NCBI GenBank assembly: GCA_002683825.1
Contig: NYUD01000016.1
Location: forward strand, 26,187-90,186
DNA: 64,000 nt
From: Planctomycetota bacterium
GTDB lineage: Bacteria; Planctomycetota; UBA1135; GCA-002686595
Direction of reading: 5' to 3'
The translations under genes and the position numbers were made by a program. Position 1 is the first letter of the stretch. Each line of letters starts with the position of its first letter. Below the pieces are notes generated by a model that was not told the DNA's origin, did not search any database, and saw only the letters and a list, made by a program, of their open reading frames with translations. Below, in pieces: positions 27,745 through 38,548 of the stretch.

Positions 27745-28866
27745 ATGAGCTTCCCGCATCGTTACGCCCACGGGACCGCCTCGCATCCCCGTCCGGCGCC
27801 CCCGACCACTTTCCGTTCGAAGACTTCCGCCGCTGTTTTAGGCGGCGCTTCTCCTACCCACGAGTTGCGCAGGCTCGGAAGCGGACAGATTTCCCTCCGG
27901 AACCGAGCGCTTTACAACTCGTTGATGGCTCTGGACCACATGCTGCCGCGCAAGCTGGCCCTGCGCTGGGTCGCAGGCCCAAGGGAACGGGTGCACGCCA
28001 AGATTCGAAACGAACTGGAGCATCGTCCCAAGGGCAGGCTGATTCCGGTGATCCGTCGCCGCAGTCTGAGCCCGGATGAGTTCTTTCATGAATACCTGCG
28101 CCCGGGCATTCCCGTTGTCATGGAGGGCATGGCCTCCGACTGGCCCTGCTGCGGCAAATGGACCTTCGACTTCTTCGACGAGCTTTACGGAGACGATCCG
28201 GTCGTGTTGACCGACGGTGTGATACCCCACGTTCCTTCGGTCGCGAGGCGCTACGCGGTGTTCCGTGACATTCTCAGGAGCAGCGATGGCGCTCAGGCCG
28301 AGTACCTGCGCTTCCATCCGTTGCTGGCCATGCACCCCGAATTGACCGACGACTTCCCGCTTAATTGGTTCGAGACGTACAAACATCGACGCAGCTTGTA
28401 CTCGCACATCCAGTTTTTTGTCGGGTCCAAGGGCACGGCGACGGGCTTGCACAACTCGCAGTTGTGCAACCTGTTCGTGATGGTGCACGGTGAAAAGCAG
28501 TGGGTGCTGTACCCGACCGCTTACACACCGTTCATGGACCCGCAGACGTCGCGTTCGGTGTACCGTCTGAGCCGCCACAACACGGGCAACTTCATCGAAC
28601 CGGCTCTGAGCAAGCTCGACGGCTATCTGGTTCACATGCGCCCGGGGGATGTGCTCTGGAACCCGCCCTTCTACTGGCACAGCGTGCGCAACATGACCGA
28701 CACGATCGGCGTCGGCTACCGCTGGAACGACCAACGGGCGGCTGCGCGCCAGTCGCTGAGCATGCTCCTGTTGGATCTCTTCGCCACCGATCCGACGTGG
28801 TTCCGCATCTGGCGCATCGGGGTGCAAGAGCGTCGGCGGATGTTGCGGCGGGGCGGCAATAGCTAG
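27745..28866 (+). CDS. Cupin-like/JmjC-type (2OG-oxygenase fold) domain protein
   Basis: RPGIPVVMEGMASDWPCCGKW...TGLHNSQLCNLFVMVHGEKQWVLYP...HMRPGDVLWNPPFYWHSVRN. Confidence 0.75.
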   Translation: MSFPHRYAHGTASHPRPAPPTTFRSKTSAAVLGGASPTHELRRLGSGQISLRNRALYNSLMALDHMLPRKLALRWVAGPRERVHAKIRNELEHRPKGRLIPVIRRRSLSPDEFFHEYLRPGIPVVMEGMASDWPCCGKWTFDFFDELYGDDPVVLTDGVIPHVPSVARRYAVFRDILRSSDGAQAEYLRFHPLLAMHPELTDDFPLNWFETYKHRRSLYSHIQFFVGSKGTATGLHNSQLCNLFVMVHGEKQWVLYPTAYTPFMDPQTSRSVYRLSRHNTGNFIEPALSKLDGYLVHMRPGDVLWNPPFYWHSVRNMTDTIGVGYRWNDQRAAARQSLSMLLLDLFATDPTWFRIWRIGVQERRRMLRRGGNS

Positions 28867-29096
28867 CGCGGATTCCCCGACGGTTTGCGGGTCGACAGCG
28901 CCGCCCTCTTCCAGCGCGAGATCGAAGGATCTTCCTCACCCCCCGATCCGATGTTTTTGTGCCGGGCGAGGCCCCGTGCGGCATCCGGAGGCCCTCTGCG
29001 CCCTCGGAGGGGGTCGAAAGCAAGCCCGGGCGTCCTATCTGATATAGGCCCCGGTTTTCCTTCGTACGGAGGGCTCGCTCGGGAACCCCTCTCTGA

Positions 29097-32000
29097 ATGG
29101 ACACTTCCCAAAGCTTCGATGCCGAAGTTCTGCTCGCGGACCTGAACTGGGTCCAGGGATTGGCGCGCTCCATCCTCGGCGACGCCATGGCCGGAGATGA
29201 CGTTGCGCAGGAAGCCTGGCTGGCGGCCCTGCGGCGGGGGGAGGAAAAGCCCTCGCGCGCGTGGCTGGCCGGCACGGTCCGCAACCTCGCCGCCCGTTGG
29301 TGGCGCGACCAGGGCCGTCGCGGTCACCGCGAACGCGAATTCGCCCGATCGGTTGTACTGCCTGCGACCGCGGAGTTGATCGAGAAGAGCGAGTTGCAAC
29401 AGCTGGTCGGCCAGGAGGTTCTCGATCTCGACGAACCGTTTCGGACCACGTTGCTGATGCGCTATCAGGAAGGGATGAAGCCCAACCGCATCGCCGCAAG
29501 GCTGGGTGTCCCGGCCGACACGGTGCGCTGGCGATTGCGGAAGGGCGAGCGGCTCCTGCGCCGGCGCTTCGAGCGCCGCGTGGGCGATGACTGGCGACGC
29601 TCGTTGGCGATGGTCGCAGCTCCTGTCCTTTCGAGGCAATCCCTACCGGCCGGCCTGCCGGCCGCGGGTCTGCTGGCGACGCTGGAGGTCGTCGGGTTGA
29701 TCGGATTGGCCGTCGGTGCTTTCTGGTGGTCGCGCGAGGGGAATGCCGGTTCGCGCGAAATGGCGGTCGTTTCCATCGTTGATCGGGATGTTGCGGCGGT
29801 GCATCGCGCGACGGACGTCGAGCGCAAGCCCGGGCCTGCCGAGCGCATTCTCTCGATCGACCCCGATGTGGGGGACAGCGGGCCGTTGCAGCCGAAGCCG
29901 GCGGTCGGCGCGATTCCGGGTTGCGTTCTTGTCGGGCGCGTTCTCGATCAAGCCGATACTCCCCTCTGCGGAGCGAAGGTCAAGTTGACCACCATGACGT
30001 GGGGCAAGAGCACGCGCACGGACGAGAAGGGAGGTTTCCGGCTGGAATCGGACGTTCCTCCGGGCCACGCGACGGTGCGGATCGGCGCCGATTTCTTTCA
30101 TCAAAAACAGCTCCTGACCATCGGCTCGGGCAAGGGCTACAGCCTTGCCCCGTTGGTTGCCGGCGAGCAGGACCTGGGCACGTTCAAGCTGAAAGATGCG
30201 GGTGCAGTGACCGGGCGTGTCACCGACGAGCAGGGGCGGCCTCTTCCGGTCTCGGTGCGGCTCCTCTCGGCTACCGGGACCGCGACGTTCAAGAATAACG
30301 TTTTCGAGGAGTGCGATCGGGATGGTTACTACGAGATCGGGCATATCGCGCCCGGCTCGTGGTCACTGGAGTTCACCCATCCGGGGAGGCGCTCGCTCGT
30401 GCGCCCGGTCCAGATTCACTCAGGTTTCGTGAGTCATGTCGCCGTCAAGATGGCTCCGGGCCCCACCGTGTCCGGCATCGTGATTGACGAGTCGGGCGAA
30501 CCGATTGAAGAGGCGCGCATCTTCTCGCGCGGTTCCCTGCTGAAGTGGTCGGTGACCTCCGGCCCCGAGGGCAGGTTTGAGTTGTTCCTTCCCGACAACG
30601 ACCCGTGTGAGATCCGCGTCAACGCCGCGGGGCTCGAGCCGGTATCGAATCGCCGTTTTCGGGTCACGCCCGGGCAACGTGATCTGCGCATCGTCATGCA
30701 AGCGATCGTCGAAACCACCTTCCGCGTCGTCGATGAAGCCAACGGGAAGCCGATCGAGTTCTTCTGGCTCGAGAAGATGCAGTCCGAGACGGGTGCAGCC
30801 TCCGGTGACGAGGGAGCCTCCCGTAGAGGAGGCATCAGGGCCACGCCGCGCGTGCACCAAGGCGGGGTCGCCACGCGCAGCGCGCGTCCGGGCATCGATC
30901 GTGTAAGAGTGGTCGCGCCTCACTACCTCGAGGCGTGTTTTGCGGTCGAAAGCGATTCTCAGGTCCTGCGCATGTCCAGGGGGCCGGCGGTCACCGGGCG
31001 CTTGCTATATTGCGGCGAGCCCGTTGTCGGAGCTGCGTTGCGTATCAAGCAAGGGACGCGAGTGCTCCGGCGCGGCTTCAACGATCGCATCGCCGGACGT
31101 GCCAAGAAGTCCATCGTGCCCGATGTCAACTACATCGATCCCGACCCGCCCGATCACGACCCGAGCCTGATGGGGGGGAAGCATTTCAACTACAGGACCG
31201 ACGGCGAAGGACGCTTCAACATCACCGGCCTGGCGCCTGGCAAGTGGCGCTTCATGGCCAAGGGGTTTGCGCATGAGCGCGCCGGCGGCCCGATCATTCT
31301 CGACCTGGAATTGGTGGAAGGCGGCGGGGGAGTCGACCTGGGGGATCTCGAGTTTCCCGTCGGTTCGACCGTCCGCGGGCGTGTCGAGCTCGGGGCCGAG
31401 GGACCGCTCGAAGGTCACACGATCACGATCGAGGGCGTACCCTCTACGCGAACGGATCCAGCCGGCCGCTTCAGTCTGGTGAACGTGCCACCGGGTGACC
31501 GCTGGATCTCGCTTCATCCCAACCCAGGCGTCGTGGCCGCTCCACAGCTCTACTACCTGCGGATTGTCGAAGGCTCCGAGCGCAATGTCCTATTGAAGCT
31601 GCCCAATTTCAGCGTCGCCAACTTGAACCTGTGCGTTCGACATAACGGCCGGCCGCTGAAGGGTTCCGGTTCGCTTCGCTTGGTGCCCACCGACGAGCCC
31701 GCCAACGCCATTCGCCTGACCGCGCGCTTCGATGACAGAGGCCGAGCGCAACTTGCGCTCCCCGAGCTGGGCGCCGTCTGGGTCGAACTCGAACTGGGCG
31801 GAGTCACGTTGCGCGCAGCCTCCGTCATCGATGTCCGCACGGGAAGCAGCGACGCCACCCTGGATTTCGATTCCGGGGCCATCGAACTCCACTTTTCGGC
31901 CGATGCCGACCTGACCTCGACCCGGAGAATCGTGCTGCGTGCACGCTTGCAAGGAGCCTCGGGATATACCACAAGCATCGAGAGGCGCATCGAGGATGGC

Positions 32001-32195
32001 TACGTCGTGACTCCCGACGGAATCATCATCGATGGTATCGCTGATCGGCACATCCTGTTCGGGCCGGTGCCGGCCGGCCAGGTCGAGGTCGAAGTCTTTC
32101 AACTTGAAAAACCTTGCGAAGCCGACCTTCCCGGCGGTTTCGCCAGAGCGCTCCGGGTCCCTCGTGCAGGGTTTTCCCTCCTACACCTGCCGTAG
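29097..32195 (+). CDS. ECF-type sigma factor fused to TM segment and carboxypeptidase-regulatory-like repeats
   Basis: N-term sigma region 2/4 (SILGDAMAGDDVAQEAWLAAL; RTTLLMRYQEGMKPNRIAARLGVPADTVRWRLRKGERLLRRRF), TM GLLATLEVVGLIGLAVGAFWW, then beta-rich repeats. Confidence 0.85.
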   Translation: MDTSQSFDAEVLLADLNWVQGLARSILGDAMAGDDVAQEAWLAALRRGEEKPSRAWLAGTVRNLAARWWRDQGRRGHREREFARSVVLPATAELIEKSELQQLVGQEVLDLDEPFRTTLLMRYQEGMKPNRIAARLGVPADTVRWRLRKGERLLRRRFERRVGDDWRRSLAMVAAPVLSRQSLPAGLPAAGLLATLEVVGLIGLAVGAFWWSREGNAGSREMAVVSIVDRDVAAVHRATDVERKPGPAERILSIDPDVGDSGPLQPKPAVGAIPGCVLVGRVLDQADTPLCGAKVKLTTMTWGKSTRTDEKGGFRLESDVPPGHATVRIGADFFHQKQLLTIGSGKGYSLAPLVAGEQDLGTFKLKDAGAVTGRVTDEQGRPLPVSVRLLSATGTATFKNNVFEECDRDGYYEIGHIAPGSWSLEFTHPGRRSLVRPVQIHSGFVSHVAVKMAPGPTVSGIVIDESGEPIEEARIFSRGSLLKWSVTSGPEGRFELFLPDNDPCEIRVNAAGLEPVSNRRFRVTPGQRDLRIVMQAIVETTFRVVDEANGKPIEFFWLEKMQSETGAASGDEGASRRGGIRATPRVHQGGVATRSARPGIDRVRVVAPHYLEACFAVESDSQVLRMSRGPAVTGRLLYCGEPVVGAALRIKQGTRVLRRGFNDRIAGRAKKSIVPDVNYIDPDPPDHDPSLMGGKHFNYRTDGEGRFNITGLAPGKWRFMAKGFAHERAGGPIILDLELVEGGGGVDLGDLEFPVGSTVRGRVELGAEGPLEGHTITIEGVPSTRTDPAGRFSLVNVPPGDRWISLHPNPGVVAAPQLYYLRIVEGSERNVLLKLPNFSVANLNLCVRHNGRPLKGSGSLRLVPTDEPANAIRLTARFDDRGRAQLALPELGAVWVELELGGVTLRAASVIDVRTGSSDATLDFDSGAIELHFSADADLTSTRRIVLRARLQGASGYTTSIERRIEDGYVVTPDGIIIDGIADRHILFGPVPAGQVEVEVFQLEKPCEADLPGGFARALRVPRAGFSLLHLP

Positions 32196-32395
32196 AGATC
32201 CTGGAGCGCTCACTCTTTTTTTTATCGAGCGCGTCTCCATCCGTACGGTCATAGGTGCTTCAACGGTCGTTCTTTCAGCACCTCTCCCCGACGTCCACCG
32301 CTCGAGTGGATCAGCTGATCCACGGCCTCGAGGGCGGGGTATCCGAAGCATGGCCCGTCAGGTCGCAGGCGCGAAAAGTGGTTTTCTGAACCGAT

Positions 32396-32779
32396 TCAGG
32401 GGTCTGAACGGTCCGGCTTCGAGCGGCCCTTTGCCCTGCGGTACCAGGCCACGATACAGCCGATCAGGAACCCGCCAGAGAGCCCACTGTTGTGGAGAAA
32501 GGAAGGTATCGGACCTGTGTGTCCGGTCCCTCTCCACCACACGACGAGAGCGATGAGGCCGAGAACGACCCCGGCAATGGCGAACCGAAAGCGCCACAAC
32601 CTGGGCGACAACCAAAGCCACCCCAGGACGAGACCGTAGCCCGCCAGGTAAGAGCCGAGCCAGCGGGGCGAAAACCAGTTCCCCTTGGAATGGAACTCCT
32701 CCGGCGAAGAGGTCAAGCTGAACCAGAAGACGTAGAAGAGGACGAGCGGAGCGCCGTGGAGGAGGAGCAGACTCTTCAT
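32396..32779 (-). CDS. Small integral membrane protein
   Basis: 127 aa with about four hydrophobic segments. Confidence 0.55.
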   Translation of the reverse strand: MKSLLLLHGAPLVLFYVFWFSLTSSPEEFHSKGNWFSPRWLGSYLAGYGLVLGWLWLSPRLWRFRFAIAGVVLGLIALVVWWRGTGHTGPIPSFLHNSGLSGGFLIGCIVAWYRRAKGRSKPDRSDP

Positions 32780-33334
32780 GCCCCCATGCTATCGACCTTG
32801 TATCCCCTGCGAAAAATTCCGTGAAGATGCCGGTTCCATCCGGCTTCAACAGCGTCTGGGACACTTTCTCCGGTCCAGGGCCCGAGCCCGAGGCGCGCAG
32901 GCCTTTCGGGGCAGGAGAGGGCGCACTTGGCGGCACATGTGCCGGAGCGAAGGGTCGTCCGCAGCGTTCCACGGAACGGGGTAGCGAGTCCAGGGCGGAG
33001 TGGGGGTCGGCAGCGTTGGGCACCGGGTGGCATGACCTCGGTTTTCCCCGAGGCACCACCCCGGTCCCGCCCAACGCTTCGGTTACGGCGGCGTTTCAGG
33101 GCCGTAGCCGTCGTTCGAATCGGCCACTGCCCCGACCCACGTTCCTCCAGAAAACAGTCCTGAAAACCACTATTTCCTGCTTCCGGCCTCGCTTTCAGAA
33201 CGGCGGTTCGTTTCATTCTTGGTGATTGAAAGGGCCGGTAGGATCCAGTTCCTATCGCAGATGGAAACGGGATGGGTTCCGGACCTGCCCGTCTTCCGAG
33301 CCTGCCACTCACGGGGAACTGAAAGACACCGCGG

Positions 33335-34312
33335 ATGACACGCCACCGAGCCTCGCTCTTGCTGTTCGCTTTCCTCACATCCCTTGGACCGGGAGGTGGC
33401 GGCCGTGTGCCGGCATGCGAGGATCGAGTGACCATCCAGGAGGCGGCGCCAAGGAGCTATGTCGTTCAGAGGCCCGGAGCACCGTTCGCCATTCCCCGGG
33501 AGGAGACGCTGGTCTATGAAGTCTTCATAAGACTGGGCCCATTTACGTCAAACGCGGGAACCGTTACGCAAAGAACAGCGGTCGGTCCATACCAGCCTTC
33601 TCTGCTCGCCGGCGTCGACAAAGAGGACACGCAAGGCCTAGAAACCGCCCACTTGAGCATCCATGCCAAGGGCGGTTATCAGGTGTACAAGCTGGACACT
33701 CTCATCGAAGCCCGGCACTTCAGCCGGGGTTGGCCTCGAGTGGTCTACCGGACCGCTGACCGGGGGACTGAAAAGCGGCGGCGTGAGGTCAAGTTCGGTG
33801 TGCGAGATGGAAGCGGCAGCGCCAGCTACCGGGGAGACACAGAAGATGGTGCACCTGAGGGAGCCCGCATCTGGACGGAGTATCAAACACGAGAGGTGCC
33901 TGCGGATACCCTGGACATGCTCTCATCGATTTTCATGGTCCGAACGCTGATCGACCAGAAAGAGCAGACGCTGTCCTTTCCTCTGATCGACAAGCTGTCG
34001 CTCTGGCAAGTGACGCTCCGAAGGCGGGAGGAGAAGACGGTCGAGGTCCCCGCTGGAGCCTTCGAGGCGGTCGAAGTACTCATACAACCCGAACCCTATG
34101 CGGGTGAGGAGATCTCGGAGAAGAAGAAGAAGAGGTTCAAGGGTCTCTTCGGCATTCACGGAGAGACCCGTCTCTGGGTCGAGAAGCAAACCGGTGTTCC
34201 CGTGAGAATCCAGGGGGACCTGCCCATCGGTTTCCTGAGAATAGGCGTCGATGTGCGCCTCAGAAGCTACAAGGGAACTCCCGCAGCCTTCCGACCGCAA
34301 ACGAAGAAGTAG
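33335..34312 (+). CDS. DUF3108-like secreted protein
   Basis: Signal-like N-terminus; REETLVYEVFIRLGPFTSNAGT... and C-terminal LPIGFLRIGVDVRL. Confidence 0.6.
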   Translation: MTRHRASLLLFAFLTSLGPGGGGRVPACEDRVTIQEAAPRSYVVQRPGAPFAIPREETLVYEVFIRLGPFTSNAGTVTQRTAVGPYQPSLLAGVDKEDTQGLETAHLSIHAKGGYQVYKLDTLIEARHFSRGWPRVVYRTADRGTEKRRREVKFGVRDGSGSASYRGDTEDGAPEGARIWTEYQTREVPADTLDMLSSIFMVRTLIDQKEQTLSFPLIDKLSLWQVTLRRREEKTVEVPAGAFEAVEVLIQPEPYAGEEISEKKKKRFKGLFGIHGETRLWVEKQTGVPVRIQGDLPIGFLRIGVDVRLRSYKGTPAAFRPQTKK

Positions 34313-34443
34313 GAAAGGCAGGGCTTCTCGAATCACCTCGGATCAACCCGAAAGCTTGCATTCCACGAAGATCACAAAGCAGAACGAAAGAAGAAGAATC
34401 CCCGCGAGGAGGGCGATCTCTCCGAGTATCGACAGATACCGCT

Positions 34444-36717
34444 TCAATGTGCCTGATCTTCCGAGTTGTTGTACATCATCCACTTCGAGGCGTGGAAGAG
34501 GCCGAGAGCGAGTTCGGCCATGGCCGTCATGCGTTCGGGGTTGGACTCTGCGACATCGACCTTCGGATTCTCGGAATGGTAGGAGTGAAGCCTGCGCTTG
34601 CTGCCATCTGCGCTGACCAGAGAATAGAAGTCTTCGCTCAGGAGGCCGATGTGCGTGTCGAGGCCGATTTGCGTTTGAACGTATGCAAATCGATCGAAGT
34701 CAGGGTCGAGCAGATTCCGGCCGATGGTCGTGTTCGGCACCCGAGCACCGATGGCTCCTGCAAGGGTGGGCATCAAATCCATCTGAGTAGCAGGATCATC
34801 GAAGACCTTTCCGCCTCCTTTCATGCCGGGTCCATAGATGAGGAAAGGAGTGTGGTGCCAGCACAGACCCAGGGCATCCTCCGCCTTTGGAAAATGTGGA
34901 GCGGGTCCCGAGGATCCGTTGTCTCCGAAAAAAAAGAACAAGGTGTTCGCGAAGTAGTCCTCCTGCCGGGCGGTCTCGAGGTAGACCCCCAAGGAGTGGT
35001 CAAGAAACCTGAAAGAGTTGAATTCCGCCGATGAGGAGAAACCGTTGGCATGCAACTCCGCGTCGCCCACGGTGCGCAACTGAAAGCCGCGGTTGTCGTC
35101 AGGGATTGTATAGGGGCCGTGGTTGCCCGAAAGATGGACAAAGGCAAAGAAGGGCTCTTTGGCCCGGCTGAACACGTCGTTCGCATACTCGAAGAGATGA
35201 AGGTCACTGACCCCCCAGACATCGATTCGGGGGAGTTCTTCATAGCTACCTTCTTCGTGAATGATCAGGTCATCGATGTTGTGGGCCAAGAGTCCGCGGA
35301 TGTTCGCCCAGTTCGCGCTTCCACCGAGGAAGTAGTGCTTCTCATAGGCTTCGAGTGCCGACGGAATCGTGTATTGCTTGACGATCTGGGGGTTGCGGGA
35401 GGCGGTACGCTTCGTCGTCGTATCGGGGATGCCCGTCAACGATGCGAAGACTCCACGAGCGGTTCCGACTTGCGGGGTGTAGAACCGCCGCCAGAAATAA
35501 CCATCTCGTGCGATGCGGTCGAAATGCGGAGATGGGTCGAGGGAGTTCCCAAGTATGCCTGTCTTGTGTGCGGCGAACGACTCCATCAGGACGACCACGA
35601 CGTTGGGCCTGCCATCCGTGAGACGGGTCGGTTTGACGTGCCTCGCGAACGAAAGAGTGTCCCTGTCGGGAGTCTCGACTCCGAGGTAGGTCGAAACTCG
35701 CTCATAGCGCCTTTCGACCTCCGCACGGTCGTACTCTTCCTTCTCGGAGGTGCACAGGGTGTCCAGGAAGTAGAGTGGCGGGTTCAGGGCCAGATCGGAA
35801 GCGAACCTGTGTGTCGAGGAGAAAGCGTCGCTCCAGCGTAGCGGGTAGTAGGAGGCCTTGCCGTAGATGCCGGAGGCAATAGCCCCCACGAGGATGGCCG
35901 TCAGGTAGGGGCGTCGAGCCCACTTCTGAGGAACTGCAAACGCCCTGGCGAACCAGCGCCGCAGGCCCAGGTAAACGAGAATGACGAGAAGAGCGACTCC
36001 CATGCTCGCCCACCCGAGCGGGTAACTCTGCCAGAGCATTTTCGCCGAGATAGCCGGCGTATCGAGAAAACGCAAGGCGGAGACATCCAGATGCGTTTCG
36101 AGGTATGCGTAGTGGCCGAGGTCGAAGGAATAGACCACGAGCAGGAGACAGACGAGAACGGACAGGTATCTGGCCCAGAAGATCCGGACGCCGCTCGATC
36201 GTGAAGGATCGAGTCGCGGCACAAACCACAACAGGAACATGGGCAAGAGAAGTAGGAGATCGAAGCGCAGATCAAACTTGAAACCAACCCAGAAGGCCGA
36301 CCTGAGCTGGGACAGCGATGCGGGGCCATCGGTGGCGTGAAACTGGAGCCAGAATACCGCGCGCCACAGCGTCTGTGCGACGAGAACGAGCGCGAGCAAC
36401 CCGATCGCGACCCGTAACCGGCTGGGTAGTTGCCTGACCCTGTTCGTGACGAGCGGAAGGATGCGCCGGCGAGGAACGGAACCTGTGCTCAATCCGGACT
36501 CCTGACAGGACCGCCCGCGAGCATGGAGCTTCGGCTCCCGGGAAGGGCGTCGAGGTTGTGCGGGCTTCTGTCTTTTGTCGAGTCCAGAGTCCACCTCCGT
36601 ATCCCCACACCACCGAACCGACTCGCCCTGCGGAGAGTCTCCGAGTCGATCGGCTCCTCGGATGCGTGGCCTTTGGGTCGGAGCGGCATTCCACAGCATC
36701 ACGTGCACGAAAGCCAC
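34444..36717 (-). CDS. LtaS-like membrane sulfatase-fold phosphotransferase (annotated N-terminus likely too long)
   Basis: N-terminal TM helices; NVVVVLMESFAAHKTG...PQVGTARGVFASLTGIPD...FVHLSGNHGPY; likely internal start near VTNRVRQLPSRL. Confidence 0.8.
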   Translation of the reverse strand: MAFVHVMLWNAAPTQRPRIRGADRLGDSPQGESVRWCGDTEVDSGLDKRQKPAQPRRPSREPKLHARGRSCQESGLSTGSVPRRRILPLVTNRVRQLPSRLRVAIGLLALVLVAQTLWRAVFWLQFHATDGPASLSQLRSAFWVGFKFDLRFDLLLLLPMFLLWFVPRLDPSRSSGVRIFWARYLSVLVCLLLVVYSFDLGHYAYLETHLDVSALRFLDTPAISAKMLWQSYPLGWASMGVALLVILVYLGLRRWFARAFAVPQKWARRPYLTAILVGAIASGIYGKASYYPLRWSDAFSSTHRFASDLALNPPLYFLDTLCTSEKEEYDRAEVERRYERVSTYLGVETPDRDTLSFARHVKPTRLTDGRPNVVVVLMESFAAHKTGILGNSLDPSPHFDRIARDGYFWRRFYTPQVGTARGVFASLTGIPDTTTKRTASRNPQIVKQYTIPSALEAYEKHYFLGGSANWANIRGLLAHNIDDLIIHEEGSYEELPRIDVWGVSDLHLFEYANDVFSRAKEPFFAFVHLSGNHGPYTIPDDNRGFQLRTVGDAELHANGFSSSAEFNSFRFLDHSLGVYLETARQEDYFANTLFFFFGDNGSSGPAPHFPKAEDALGLCWHHTPFLIYGPGMKGGGKVFDDPATQMDLMPTLAGAIGARVPNTTIGRNLLDPDFDRFAYVQTQIGLDTHIGLLSEDFYSLVSADGSKRRLHSYHSENPKVDVAESNPERMTAMAELALGLFHASKWMMYNNSEDQAH

Positions 36718-37280
36718 AGCTGCATGGCCCGTATTTCAAACCTGTAGCCCTGCCCTCGAAGTGGTGTGAAAGAGCCCCTGGCGACCCCTGTTCCACCCGA
36801 TCGAGACGGCCTTCGCGCGACTCTTTGCCCGCGTGAAGATCTGATTCTCCCCTGATCGGGTGCCGGGGCGGGTCACGGCGCTGCCGGCATCCTTCGCGAT
36901 CCCCACACCCCGAGTCCGTCGCTCAGGGATTCGAGGGGTCCAGCGCCTCGACCAGGGCGGCGGCCTCGCCCCTATCCCCGAACGCGCAGGTTCGCCGTGC
37001 AGGACACAGCGAATTTTCGAGTCCACGACACGGGACGGAGAGATTGGAAGGCCTGCCGGGGTGGCGGTGGGTCAGGTGGGGCGATCAGCGGACGAGCCGT
37101 TCGGCTTCGAGCTGCGTAGCCCGGCCACGCGGATTGCGGGCGCGATCGGCGGCGGAGACGGCGGGTCCTCGGGGTGGGAGGAGCCGCAAGTCGTTCCCCG
37201 GGGTGTCCTCCCGCGGCGGCTTGCTCTCCTCTTGGGACCCGAGCCCGGAACGTCCCCGCTGCCGTGCTTGGACCCCCCTA

Positions 37281-37317
37281 TTGAAGGGGTTGGGTCTTCT
37301 TGCGACGTATGGCCGGG
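37281..37317 (+). repeat. Imperfect direct repeat copy 1
   Basis: TTGAAGGGGTTGGGTCTTCTTGCGACGTATGGCCGGG; 33/37 identical to 38549-38585 by manual alignment. Confidence 0.7.
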
Positions 37318-37364
37318 CCGTGGGACGCAGGGGCTCATGGGCGCCAGGGTACGATCCGGCTCCC

Positions 37365-38396
37365 ATGGGCACCTTCCGCAGCGTCCACGTCGTCTCCTGC
37401 CACGCCGAGGGAGAGGTCGGCGATGTGATCGTGGACGGCGTCGACCCCCCGCCGGGCGACACCCTCTGGGAGCAGGCGCGCTTCATCGCCCGTGACGGAA
37501 CCCTGCGCGACTTCGTGCTGCACGAGCCGCGCGGGGGTGTGTTCCGGCACGTGAACCTGCTGGTGCCCCCCAAGGACCCGCGCGCGTCCTGTGGCTTCAT
37601 CATCATGGAGCCCATGCACACCCCGCCCATGTCGGGGTCGAACTCGATCTGCGTGGCGACCGTGCTGCTCGACACCGGGCGCGTGCCCATGACCGAGCCG
37701 ACGACGCGGCTGGTGCTCGAGGCGCCGGGCGGACTGGTCGAGGTCGAGGCGTCCTGCAAGGCCGGCAAGGCCGAGCGGATCACCGTCACCAACGTACCGT
37801 CTTTCGCGGCGCGCCTCGACGCGCCACTCGAGGTCGAGGGGTTTGGCACCCTGACGGTGGACACGGCCTACGGCGGTGACAGCTTCGTGATGGTCGACGC
37901 GGCCGCGCTCGGCTTCGCGATCACGCCGGACGAGGCGGCCGACCTGGCGACGACCGGCGCGCGCATCACGCGCGCCGCGAACGAGCAGATCGGGTTCGCG
38001 CACCCGGACAACCCGGACTGGCGGCACGTCTCGTTCTGTCAGCTAGCGCTGCCCCCCGAGCGCGCAGACGACGGGCTGCACATGCGCAACACGGTCGTGA
38101 TCGACCCGGGCAAGCTCGACCGCTCGCCAACGGGCACGGGCGTCTCGGCGCGCATGGCTCTCCTGCGCGCGCGCGGCGAGATGCAGATCGGGGACCGGCT
38201 GCACATGCGTTCGGTGATCGACTCGAGCTTCATCGGCCGCGTCGAGGCGGATACGGCGCTCGGTGACGGGACGCCTGCGATCGTGCCCTCGATCTCGGGA
38301 CGGGCGTGGATCACGGGAGTGCACGAGCACACGCTGGACCCGAACGACCCGTGGCCGCGGGGGTACCGGGTCGCGGACACCTGGCCCAGCCCATGA
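37365..38396 (+). CDS. Proline racemase superfamily protein
   Basis: [44 protein letters not shown] at 37365. Confidence 0.85.
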   Translation: MGTFRSVHVVSCHAEGEVGDVIVDGVDPPPGDTLWEQARFIARDGTLRDFVLHEPRGGVFRHVNLLVPPKDPRASCGFIIMEPMHTPPMSGSNSICVATVLLDTGRVPMTEPTTRLVLEAPGGLVEVEASCKAGKAERITVTNVPSFAARLDAPLEVEGFGTLTVDTAYGGDSFVMVDAAALGFAITPDEAADLATTGARITRAANEQIGFAHPDNPDWRHVSFCQLALPPERADDGLHMRNTVVIDPGKLDRSPTGTGVSARMALLRARGEMQIGDRLHMRSVIDSSFIGRVEADTALGDGTPAIVPSISGRAWITGVHEHTLDPNDPWPRGYRVADTWPSP

Positions 38397-38548
38397 GGCC
38401 CACGAGCGCGGAGACGCCGGGGTCGTGTGAAAAGCATGCAGGACCCCGGGGAGTTGGCGAAGTTCCGGGGCCCGCGGGCGTCGGTGCATGAATCGGGCGC
38501 GGTCGGCAGATGCCCTTTCCCCGGTGGCTCGGGGCCCGCTAGCGCCCC

